From Pseudomonas sihuiensis (lineage in GTDB: Bacteria > Pseudomonadota > Gammaproteobacteria > Pseudomonadales > Pseudomonadaceae), in NCBI RefSeq assembly GCF_900106015.1, contig NZ_LT629797.1, positions 3,720,001 to 3,784,000 on the forward strand: 64,000 nucleotides of DNA, given 5' to 3'. The position numbers were made by a program, and so were the translations under genes. Each line of letters begins with the position of its first letter. Positions within the stretch are counted from its first letter, which is position 1. Below, in pieces: positions 57,929-64,000 of the stretch. The notes under the pieces are model-generated. The model was not told the origin of the DNA and did no database searches. It saw only the letters and a list, made by a program, of their open reading frames with translations.

Positions 57929-59263
57929 TCAACCCAACAACCGAACCGCCAAGCCCACCAGTGCACAGGCCACCAGCGTCTCAATCACCCCACGCTTGAA
58001 GCCCAGCAACGCCACGCCCGCACCGAGGGTAATCAACGCCGACACCCAATCGAACGTACCGGCGAAGCCCTCTGGCCAGAGCACGTGATAACCGAAGAAC
58101 AGCGCCAGGTTGAGGATCACCCCGACCACCGCAGCGGTGATCCCGGTCAGCGGCGCTGTGAACTTCAACTGACCGTGGGTCGACTCCACCAGCGGCCCGC
58201 CGGCGAGGATGAACAGAAACGACGGCAGAAAGGTGAACCAGGTGACCAGCACCGCCGCCAACGCGCCACTGGCGAAGGCCGAATCGCCACCGAACACCGG
58301 CTGGCCAAAGGCACCAACGAAGGCGACGAAAGCCACCACCATGATCAGCGGCCCCGGCGTGGTTTCACCCAGCGCCAGGCCATCGATCATCTGCGTCGGC
58401 GTCAGCCAGCCGTAGTGACCCACTGCGCCCTGATACACATAGGGCAATACCGCATAGGCGCCGCCGAAGGTCAGCAACGCCGCCTTGGTGAAGAACCAGC
58501 CCATCTGCGTCAGTGTGCCCTGCCAGCCGAACGCCAGGGTTAGCAGGCCCATCGGCAACAGCCAGAGCAGCGCGCCGACCAGCAGGATCAGCGCCAGGCG
58601 GCTGGAGCGAAGGTGCGTGTGCGCCAGGCGCGTCTCGTCATCGATCAATGCCGGCGCATGCGCCCCGACCTTCTCGCCATGGCCACCACCGACCGCGAAG
58701 TGCTGCGGCGCCAGTCGCCCACCGATGTAGCCCACCAGCGCGGCGCCCAGCACGATCAGCGGGAACGGCAGCTGCAGGGCGAAGATGGCCACGAAGGCCG
58801 CCGCCGCGATGGCCCACAGCCAGATGTTCTTCAACACCCGACCGCCGATGCGCCAGGCCGCCTGCAGCACGATGGCCGTCACCGCCGGCTTGATGCCATA
58901 GAAGATCCCCGCCACCAGCGGCACATCGCCGAACACAAGATAGACCCAGGACAGCGCGATCAGGATCAACAGCGACGGCAGCACGAACAGCGCCCCGGCG
59001 ATCACCCCGCCCCAGGTGCGGTGCATCAACCAGCCGATATAAGTCGCCAACTGCTGCGCCTCCGGCCCGGGCAGCAACATGCAGTAGTTCAGCGCATGCA
59101 GAAAGCGCCGCTCGGACAACCAGCGGCGCTTCTCCACCAACTCCTGATGCATGATTGAAATCTGCCCGGCCGGCCCGCCGAAGCTGATCAACCCCAGCTT
59201 CAGCCAGAACCAGAACGCCTGCAGCAAACTGACCGGGGCGGGACGCTCGGGGGACTCGGACAT
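57929..59263 (-). CDS. chrA: ChrA-family chromate transporter
   Basis: 444 aa, long-chain CHR type with two homologous halves: LGLISFGGPAGQISIMHQELVEKRRWLSE, LLPGPEAQQLATYIGW, then the second copy TKAALLTFGGAYAVLPYVYQGAV, LGETTPGPLIMV. About ten to twelve membrane segments. Known members export chromate or take part in sulfate-linked anion transport; no ChrB regulator is adjacent. Because chromate enters through sulfate transporters, presence in the same region as the cys/ssu genes may be meaningful but is not proof of coregulation. Confidence 0.92.
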   Translation of the reverse strand: MSESPERPAPVSLLQAFWFWLKLGLISFGGPAGQISIMHQELVEKRRWLSERRFLHALNYCMLLPGPEAQQLATYIGWLMHRTWGGVIAGALFVLPSLLILIALSWVYLVFGDVPLVAGIFYGIKPAVTAIVLQAAWRIGGRVLKNIWLWAIAAAAFVAIFALQLPFPLIVLGAALVGYIGGRLAPQHFAVGGGHGEKVGAHAPALIDDETRLAHTHLRSSRLALILLVGALLWLLPMGLLTLAFGWQGTLTQMGWFFTKAALLTFGGAYAVLPYVYQGAVGHYGWLTPTQMIDGLALGETTPGPLIMVVAFVAFVGAFGQPVFGGDSAFASGALAAVLVTWFTFLPSFLFILAGGPLVESTHGQLKFTAPLTGITAAVVGVILNLALFFGYHVLWPEGFAGTFDWVSALITLGAGVALLGFKRGVIETLVACALVGLAVRLLG

Positions 59264-59938
59264 CGAAGGGCTCCAGCAACTGAAATCGACCGGCCACTAT
59301 AGCTGCGAAACATGACAACCGCGTGACCCCGAACGAAAAATCACCAGCTCCAGGCAGCCCTTACCCCACCTGGGCTGGAAGAGTTTTCCCGCATCTTATC
59401 CACAGCACTTTCCCCAGATTTTGTGCACGACACCCGGCAACACGCCCCCGCCCAGCTCAGCAGTTGAAAACCCGAGCCAAGTGATTGATTAAAAGCGATA
59501 TTCCGCCTGGCGATAACGCCAGTACAACGTCATTGGACAAAAATTGAACGGCCTGCCGTGACCCGCTTGGATGCTAGGCGCGAAGCGCTTTTTGCAAAGG
59601 TTATCCACAGTGGTGTTCACAGAATTTGTGGGTGGGTTTGGGAAGGTCTGGATCGCCGTTTCTCCAACGGCAAACCACTGGCATGGCATTTTGCCAACGG
59701 AACATGGACAGTGTGCCGATGGATGGACTAGGTTCTGGCTTGGTTCTGCTGGTGATGCGATCCAGCGGATTAGGCTTGTTGCCATTACTGTTGTTTTCTA
59801 CCTTGGTACTGCGGCCACCACCAAGCGAAACAAGGGTCTGCGGGACGACAAGAAGGTTGTGTAACAGGTTTCGCAGGGAATGCTGCTTTATGTCTCCTAA
59901 TTAATCGTTAGGAAACACTAGACAAAGAAGGAACTTTT
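59264..59938. other. 675-base intergenic region with two DnaA-box-like sites
   Basis: Contains the chrA promoter side (59264-59340). Two exact TTATCCACA 9-mers lie at 59396-59404 and 59601-59609, both on the plus strand. A small hairpin GCCGTT-TCTCC-AACGGC lies near 59656. GC content falls to the right, and the border of the AT-rich island is near 59890. Open frames at 59571-59904 lack ribosome sites and coding character, so I do not call a gene. Confidence 0.6.
59894..59901. repeat. Left direct repeat flanking the AT-rich island
   Basis: CTCCTAAT; the same 8 bases occur at 62112-62119. Here it is also part of the inverted repeat TCCTAA-TTAATCG-TTAGGA (59895-59913). Confidence 0.6.
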
Positions 59939-60241
59939 ATGAATCAGCAAATTATTGAACGTGCCATCCGTGAAAAATCTGTAGTGACTTTTAACTACGG
60001 CGGGCACTCTCGCCATGTGGAGCCTCATATACTAGGTGTAAACGGGGGCTCTCTCCAATTGCTTGGTTACCAAATAGGTGGTTCCAGCAGATCCGGAGGC
60101 CCACTGCCCGAATGGCGTCGATTTGAATTAGATCGGATCACTAACCTAAGTATCACAACTCGGAAATTCTCAGGCCGCAGGTCTTTCCCTTCAGGCAGAC
60201 ACAGTTCCTGGGATCGCAAAATAATTATTGTTGACAGTTAG
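59939..60241 (+). CDS. Small WYL-domain-like protein
   Basis: 100 aa, start with AAGGAA upstream. The sequence IERAIREKSVVTFNYGGHSRHVEPHILGVNGGSLQLLGYQIGG followed by WRRFELDRITNLS has the layout of a WYL domain (Sm-like fold): an N-terminal helix, a Tyr strand, an R-x-VEPH motif, and the closing FxLDRI motif. There is no helix-turn-helix, so it is a stand-alone domain. WYL domains bind ligands or nucleic acids and control several phage-defence loci. The gene is AT-rich compared with the rest of the window and is followed after 100 bases by the ATPase gene on the same strand. The family call is by eye. Confidence 0.7.
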   Translation: MNQQIIERAIREKSVVTFNYGGHSRHVEPHILGVNGGSLQLLGYQIGGSSRSGGPLPEWRRFELDRITNLSITTRKFSGRRSFPSGRHSSWDRKIIIVDS

Positions 60242-60262
60242 TTATTACTAAAACTTGAAGCA

Positions 60263-60274
60263 CTTTCTAGAAAG
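60263..60274. promoter_or_regulatory. Perfect 12-bp palindrome between the WYL-like and ATPase genes
   Basis: CTTTCTAGAAAG, with outer bases GC/GC also pairing (60260-60277). It lies 21 bases past the WYL-like stop and about 67 bases before the ATPase start, a plausible operator. Confidence 0.45.
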
Positions 60275-60341
60275 CGCCACCATAAAACCGTAACCACCTC
60301 GTTTTCAAAGAACCTTTACGCAAACATACAGGAAAGCCCAA

Positions 60342-62111
60342 ATGAGCACTCAAGGAATTTTTAAAGGTTGGCTAAACAAAAAAGCGTACGGGTTCATTAA
60401 AATACCTGACGACTCTTCAGATATATTTTTACATATCACTCACGCTACAAATCCTTTGGAGCTCAGCGCTGGATGCCAAGTAGAGTTCGAAATAGATACC
60501 AGCGAAAAGAAAAGACAAGCAGTCAATGCGAAATTAATAGCGCCTCCTCACTACCCCCCACTGAAAGATAACGGCTCATCAAGAGTTCCATACAACAACA
60601 GCCATGAGCAACTCCAAGACTCAGAGCAAATAACTGATGAAACCTTAGAATCCGAAGAAATAGAAGAATTAGACACAGACGCAGCCAACAACGCATTACT
60701 TTCTGAAATATCTCGCTGGAAAAGGGAAGCAAAAAGCGAAGACAACACTCGATATTTTTGGCATGTCAGGGAAGTAGATCAAATCTCCCAAGGAGAAAAA
60801 TGTTTCGTAATCGGCAGAAAGGGTTCAGGAAAAACAGCCATATGCGAGCACTTTAGTGCGTTATCGAGCCATGATGTATTTTCTGAAAAGCTCAGCTTTA
60901 AAAACTTCCCATTCAATGAGCTATACGACCATAAAAATGCAAAATACACCAAACCAAATCAATTTATTACCATCTGGAAATACCTAATATACAGCTCAAT
61001 TTGCAGACTGATGCTAAAAGACAATTCCGTTGATTTAGAAATCAGGGAGCAGCTATCTAAAATATATGATGACAAGGCACCACTGAGCCGTAGGATAGGG
61101 CGCTGGGTAAGCAAAGACTTTGGCTTTTCGCTTTTTGGATTATCATTAAAGATAACCAGAAGCGAAGACACTCACGAGCCAACCAACTGGATAAAGAACG
61201 TAGACTACCTAGAAGATCTATTGCTAAATCATGTTAGCGAAAGCAAATACTACATCCTCTTTGACGAACTTGATGAAGACTACAGAGACATTGTTGCAGA
61301 AGAACAGTTCGAACAATACACAGCATTAATAACAAGTCTTTTCAAAGCAGTCCAAGACATTAGGAGTATTTTTGGTGGAGGAGGCGCCAAAATCCTGCCG
61401 ATTGTGTTCCTGCGTGACGACATATACGACCTAGTAAAGGACTCTGACAAAAACAAATGGGGAGATTTCAGGGTCGACCTAAACTGGGATGTAGAAAAAA
61501 TCAAACGCCTCATTGCTTTTCGTATATCAAGGGCAATTGACCAAGACTGCAAGAACATTCTCCCATTTGATGCAGCTTGGGGTCGAGTATTTGGAGCGCG
61601 CCGAATTGGCGTAGGATCGAACAGACAAAAAAGCAAGATATCCACTTTTGAATTCATCTGTCGAAGTACTTTAATACGCCCACGAGACTTTGTCCTTTAC
61701 CTCCAAAATTGCGCACAGCATGCAATAGAATCAAACGTCCAGATTGGACCAACCGTTGTGAGATACGTCGACAAAGCTTTCTCAAACTACTTGAGACAAG
61801 AATTAACTGATGAATTATTTGCTATCTTACCTGACATCTCCAACACCTTTGACACAATTTCACAGTTAAGAAAATGGAATTTTTCCATCCCGGAATTCGA
61901 GCAGGCATATCAACAGCGTGTAGAACAAGGATTCATCCAAGAGCGAAACGTAAAATTTGTTCTACAAATTCTTTTCCTATTCAGCGTCATCGGAAACAGC
62001 CCTCGCGGAGGACGTTATGTTTTTCGCTATCAAAACAGAGAAGCAAGATTAAATTATAATGAAAGGGTCGTTGTTCATAGGGGGTTATTTAAAGCATTGC
62101 AGATACTTTAG
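60342..62111 (+). CDS. Cold-shock-domain/P-loop ATPase fusion, possible defence protein
   Basis: 589 aa, AGGA eight bases before ATG. The N-terminal cold-shock (OB) domain is at residues 4-66 (GIFKGWLNKKAYGFIK with AYGFI as RNP1, DIFLHITH as RNP2). An acidic linker at 91-117 follows. The P-loop NTPase has Walker A GRKGSGKT at 158-165 and Walker B YYILFDELDE at 303-312. VFLRDDIYD (355-363) and LIRPRDFVLYLQNC (444-457) are STAND/Sll1717-type landmarks. The C-terminal part is probably helical. I infer an RNA- or DNA-sensing ATPase. One line of the gene (60841-60900) counts 24 GC of 60, far below its neighbours, suggesting horizontal transfer. Function unproven. Confidence 0.75.
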   Translation: MSTQGIFKGWLNKKAYGFIKIPDDSSDIFLHITHATNPLELSAGCQVEFEIDTSEKKRQAVNAKLIAPPHYPPLKDNGSSRVPYNNSHEQLQDSEQITDETLESEEIEELDTDAANNALLSEISRWKREAKSEDNTRYFWHVREVDQISQGEKCFVIGRKGSGKTAICEHFSALSSHDVFSEKLSFKNFPFNELYDHKNAKYTKPNQFITIWKYLIYSSICRLMLKDNSVDLEIREQLSKIYDDKAPLSRRIGRWVSKDFGFSLFGLSLKITRSEDTHEPTNWIKNVDYLEDLLLNHVSESKYYILFDELDEDYRDIVAEEQFEQYTALITSLFKAVQDIRSIFGGGGAKILPIVFLRDDIYDLVKDSDKNKWGDFRVDLNWDVEKIKRLIAFRISRAIDQDCKNILPFDAAWGRVFGARRIGVGSNRQKSKISTFEFICRSTLIRPRDFVLYLQNCAQHAIESNVQIGPTVVRYVDKAFSNYLRQELTDELFAILPDISNTFDTISQLRKWNFSIPEFEQAYQQRVEQGFIQERNVKFVLQILFLFSVIGNSPRGGRYVFRYQNREARLNYNERVVVHRGLFKALQIL

Positions 62112-62119
62112 CTCCTAAT
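62112..62119. repeat. Right direct repeat flanking the AT-rich island
   Basis: CTCCTAAT directly after the ATPase stop; also part of CTCCT-AATAGCA-AGGAG (62112-62128), a weak hairpin. Confidence 0.6.
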
Positions 62120-62733
62120 AGCAAGGAGTCCAGGCAGTGCCCCAAAGAGGACAGATTTATTTACTGCACTTGCAACCAACAGAGCATAAAAAATTCGGTG
62201 CGCATGGCGCACCCTAGGATAAGAACGCCGATGCATCATGCGCGCGAGTAGCCCCTTCAGGAGGGTGAGCGGAATCGTCGCGGAAGAGGTTGAGCGGCAT
62301 GGATGCCGCGAGAGCTGCGATGGGCCAGGGATGGCCCTTCGCAGCGGGCCTCTGGAGCGACGATGGAGCGAACGAACCCCGGCGAAGCCGGGGCCGGATG
62401 GCGGGGCGGGCGGTTTTGGTTACTTTTGCCAAGACAAAAGTGACTCGCCCGGCAGGGCGAAATCAACACGTCAGCGCGTAGGGCGTACCGGGACGCCGGC
62501 CGTTCGGAAGCAGTACGCCGATGATGTGTCGGGCGCAGGATCTAATCTCAGCACGGCCTGGCGGGCTGCTCGCTTCGCGAGCGAGGCCGCCCTACGTCAG
62601 CATGTAGCCTGGGTAGAGCGCCTTCAGCCGAATGACACGTTCGGTTTCATACCCGCCATAACCTCTGAGCCTCGCCCTGATAAAGCCCCCGGATTTCATC
62701 CGGGCTACAAAAGCCTGCGCGTGCGGCGCGGGC
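62120..62733. repeat. Intergenic region made largely of dispersed repeats
   Basis: No gene called. Landmarks: palindrome GGTGCGC-ATG-GCGCACC (62197-62213), hairpin CCCCGGC-GAA-GCCGGGG (62377-62393), an accessory-repeat stretch GGTTACTTTTGCC-AAGACAAAAGTGACTCGCC (around 62416-62450), and a half-REP CCCCGGATTTCATCCGGGCT near 62685. The 199-codon open frame at 62238-62837 runs through these repeats and into the ABC gene, so it is not accepted. Confidence 0.65.
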
Positions 62734-62758
62734 AAAAAAATCGGGCCTTACGGCCCGA
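62734..62758 (-). terminator. Rho-independent terminator of the ABC transporter operon
   Basis: On the minus strand TCGGGCC-GTAA-GGCCCGA is followed by seven T (complement of 62734-62740). It lies 28 bases past the ATPase-subunit stop. Confidence 0.9.
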
Positions 62759-62785
62759 AAAAGTACTCCACCTTGAAGAGTTCGT

Positions 62786-63517
62786 TTACAGCACGTGCGA
62801 CTGGTACAGCTCGGTCAGGGCCTCGCCGCGCAGGTAGGCCAGTTCGGCCGAGCGGCGGTCGCGGGGGCGGGCCAGGGGCACGGCCAGTTCGCGTTGCAGG
62901 CGGCTTGGCGTGCCGCCGAGGATCAGCACGCGGTCGCTTAGATAAAAGGCTTCGTCGAGGTCATGGGTGACCAGCAGCACGGCGATTTCGTAGCGGGCAG
63001 CCAGCTCCACCACCAGATCCTGCAGCTTCATGCGGGTGAAGGCGTCCACCGCGCTGAAGGGCTCATCCAGCAGCAGCACCTGCGGTTTGCCGTACAGCGC
63101 ACGGGCAATGGCCACGCGTTGTGCCTGACCGCCGGATAGGTGTTTGGGCAACGCCTCGCCACGCCCGTGCAAGCCGACGTCGCGGAGCAATTGTTCCACC
63201 CATTTATCATCCGCCACCCAGCCATCGGCGAAGCCGACGTTCTGCGCCACGCTGAGCCAGGGCATCAGCCGGGGTTCCTGGAACACCACGCCGATGCCGC
63301 TGCCACGCCCGAAGTTGAGCAGCGGGTTGAGTTCCAGCCCGCCCTGATAGTCCTGATCCAGCCCGGCGGCGATGCGCAGCAGGGTGCTCTTGCCGCAGCC
63401 GGAGGGGCCGAGCAGGCTCACTACTTCGCCGGCGGCCAGGCTCAGGCTGACGTCTTCGAGCACGCGCACGTCAGCGAAGGCCTTGTGGATATTCTGCAGT
63501 TTCAGCAGCGCACTCAT
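62786..63517 (-). CDS. SsuB/TauB-like ABC transporter ATP-binding protein
   Basis: 243 aa. Walker [18 protein letters not shown]-loop VVFQEPRLMPWLSV, signature LSGGQAQRVAIARAL, Walker B VLLLDEPFSAVD and switch His in LLVTHDLDEA are intact. Belongs to the nitrate/sulfonate/taurine group. It overlaps the permease gene by ATGA and is followed by a strong terminator, so it is the last gene of the operon. The substrate-binding protein would lie beyond the window; the substrate is undecided. Confidence 0.93.
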   Translation of the reverse strand: MSALLKLQNIHKAFADVRVLEDVSLSLAAGEVVSLLGPSGCGKSTLLRIAAGLDQDYQGGLELNPLLNFGRGSGIGVVFQEPRLMPWLSVAQNVGFADGWVADDKWVEQLLRDVGLHGRGEALPKHLSGGQAQRVAIARALYGKPQVLLLDEPFSAVDAFTRMKLQDLVVELAARYEIAVLLVTHDLDEAFYLSDRVLILGGTPSRLQRELAVPLARPRDRRSAELAYLRGEALTELYQSHVL

Positions 63518-64000
63518 GCTTCGCCCTCCCCACCCTGGTAACTGTCGCGCCAGCGCAGGGCGCGGGTTTCCCAGGCCTTGAGCAGGCTGTCGCTGAGTTT
63601 GCCGAACAGCGCCAGCAGCAGGATCGCGGCGATCACCAGATCCGGCCGCGAGGTTTCCCGACCGTCGCTGAGCAGGTAGCCGAGGCCACGGGTGGCGGCG
63701 ATCAGTTCGGCGGCGACGAGGAACATCCAGCTCAGGCTGAGCGCCCCGCGCAAGCCGGTGAACAGGCTCGGCAGCGCAGCCGGCAGCAGAATGCGGCGCA
63801 CCAGCGCCATCGGCGACAGGCCGTAGAGCTGGCCCACCTCCACCAGCTTGCGGTCGATGTTGCGGATGCCGGCGAGCAGCGCCAGGTACACCGGGAAGAA
63901 GGCGCCGAGGGCGATCAGCACGATTTTCGGCGTTTCGTCGATGCCCAACCAGAGCAGCAGCAGCGGCACCCAGGCCAGGCTCGGGATGGCCCGCAGCGCC
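63514..64000 (-). CDS. SsuC/TauC-like ABC transporter permease, N-terminal part outside window
   Basis: The open frame continues past base 64000 (ALRAIPSLAWVPLLLLWLGI...), so only the C-terminal 161 residues are seen. Motifs: WLGIDETPKIVLIALGAFFPVYLALLAGIRNID, the EAA-like loop VEVGQLYGLSPMALVRRILLPAALPSLFTGLR and AAELIAATRGLGYLL. It has the same arrangement as SsuC at 44523 but is a diverged paralogue. Coupled to the ATPase gene by ATGA overlap. Confidence 0.92.
   Translation of the reverse strand, partial: ALRAIPSLAWVPLLLLWLGIDETPKIVLIALGAFFPVYLALLAGIRNIDRKLVEVGQLYGLSPMALVRRILLPAALPSLFTGLRGALSLSWMFLVAAELIAATRGLGYLLSDGRETSRPDLVIAAILLLALFGKLSDSLLKAWETRALRWRDSYQGGEGEA

Noticed and set aside
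59571-59904. Overlapping open frames of 97 and 92 codons between chrA and the WYL-like gene
   Set aside because: No ribosome site, no recognisable domain, and they cross the DnaA-box region and the composition border.
59264-59938. Chromosomal origin of replication
   Set aside because: Only two DnaA boxes, and no dnaA, dnaN, parAB or rpmH nearby.
62238-62837. 199-codon open frame right of the island
   Set aside because: Built from dispersed repeat sequence (such as the FGYFCQDKSDS stretch) and runs into the antisense of the ABC gene.

Overview
The window is a GC-rich gammaproteobacterial chromosome segment, almost certainly Pseudomonas and most likely the P. mendocina/oleovorans side of the genus (the group is inferred from gene content and intergenic repeats, not computed). 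The rml-dctBDPQM block, OprD porin, lsfA-ssuEADCBF cluster, kdpFABCDE operon and a PAS-GGDEF-EAL gene divergent from a desaturase are Pseudomonas hallmarks. No rRNA, tRNA or CRISPR array was seen.

Left part (1-15.1 kb): the end of an exopolysaccharide operon on the minus strand (initiating sugar transferase, GDP-mannose enzyme, Wza-like export lipoprotein, truncated Wzz/GumC-like copolymerase). It is divergent from the dTDP-L-rhamnose operon rmlB-A-C-D. This is followed by the C4-dicarboxylate system: sensor DctB, sigma-54 activator DctD, and the TRAP transporter DctPQM behind a clear -24/-12 promoter.

Middle-left (15.2-25.8 kb): housekeeping and accessory genes (DUF502 protein, Lrp-type regulator, orphan GspE-like ATPase, L,D-transpeptidase-like protein, short NfeD-like protein, DUF2388 protein). 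Next come a complete ISL3-family insertion sequence with an intact 8-bp target duplication, an OprD-family porin, a diguanylate cyclase and a fatty-acid desaturase.

Signalling locus (25.9-40.1 kb): seven tightly packed plus-strand genes. They encode PAS-PAS-GGDEF-EAL, REC-HDOD, three related multi-sensor histidine kinases, a single REC protein and an Hpt-REC-REC-GGDEF protein. The layout reads as one multi-input phosphorelay feeding cyclic-di-GMP turnover.

Sulfur locus (40.2-49.2 kb, all minus strand): lsfA, ssuE-A-D-C-B-F, sbp, cysT, cysW, with no cysA next to cysW. The periplasmic binding proteins are free of Met and Cys after the signal peptide. Short palindromic repeats sit in many gaps.

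Right part (49.3-64 kb): a GNAT acetyltransferase, the kdpFABCDE potassium operon (including the 29-residue kdpF), and a ChrA-type transporter. Then comes an AT-rich island (about 59.89-62.12 kb) with a WYL-like small protein and a cold-shock-domain/P-loop ATPase fusion, flanked by 8-bp direct repeats. This island is the best candidate for an undescribed, possibly anti-phage, system. A partial SsuBC-like ABC transporter ends the window.
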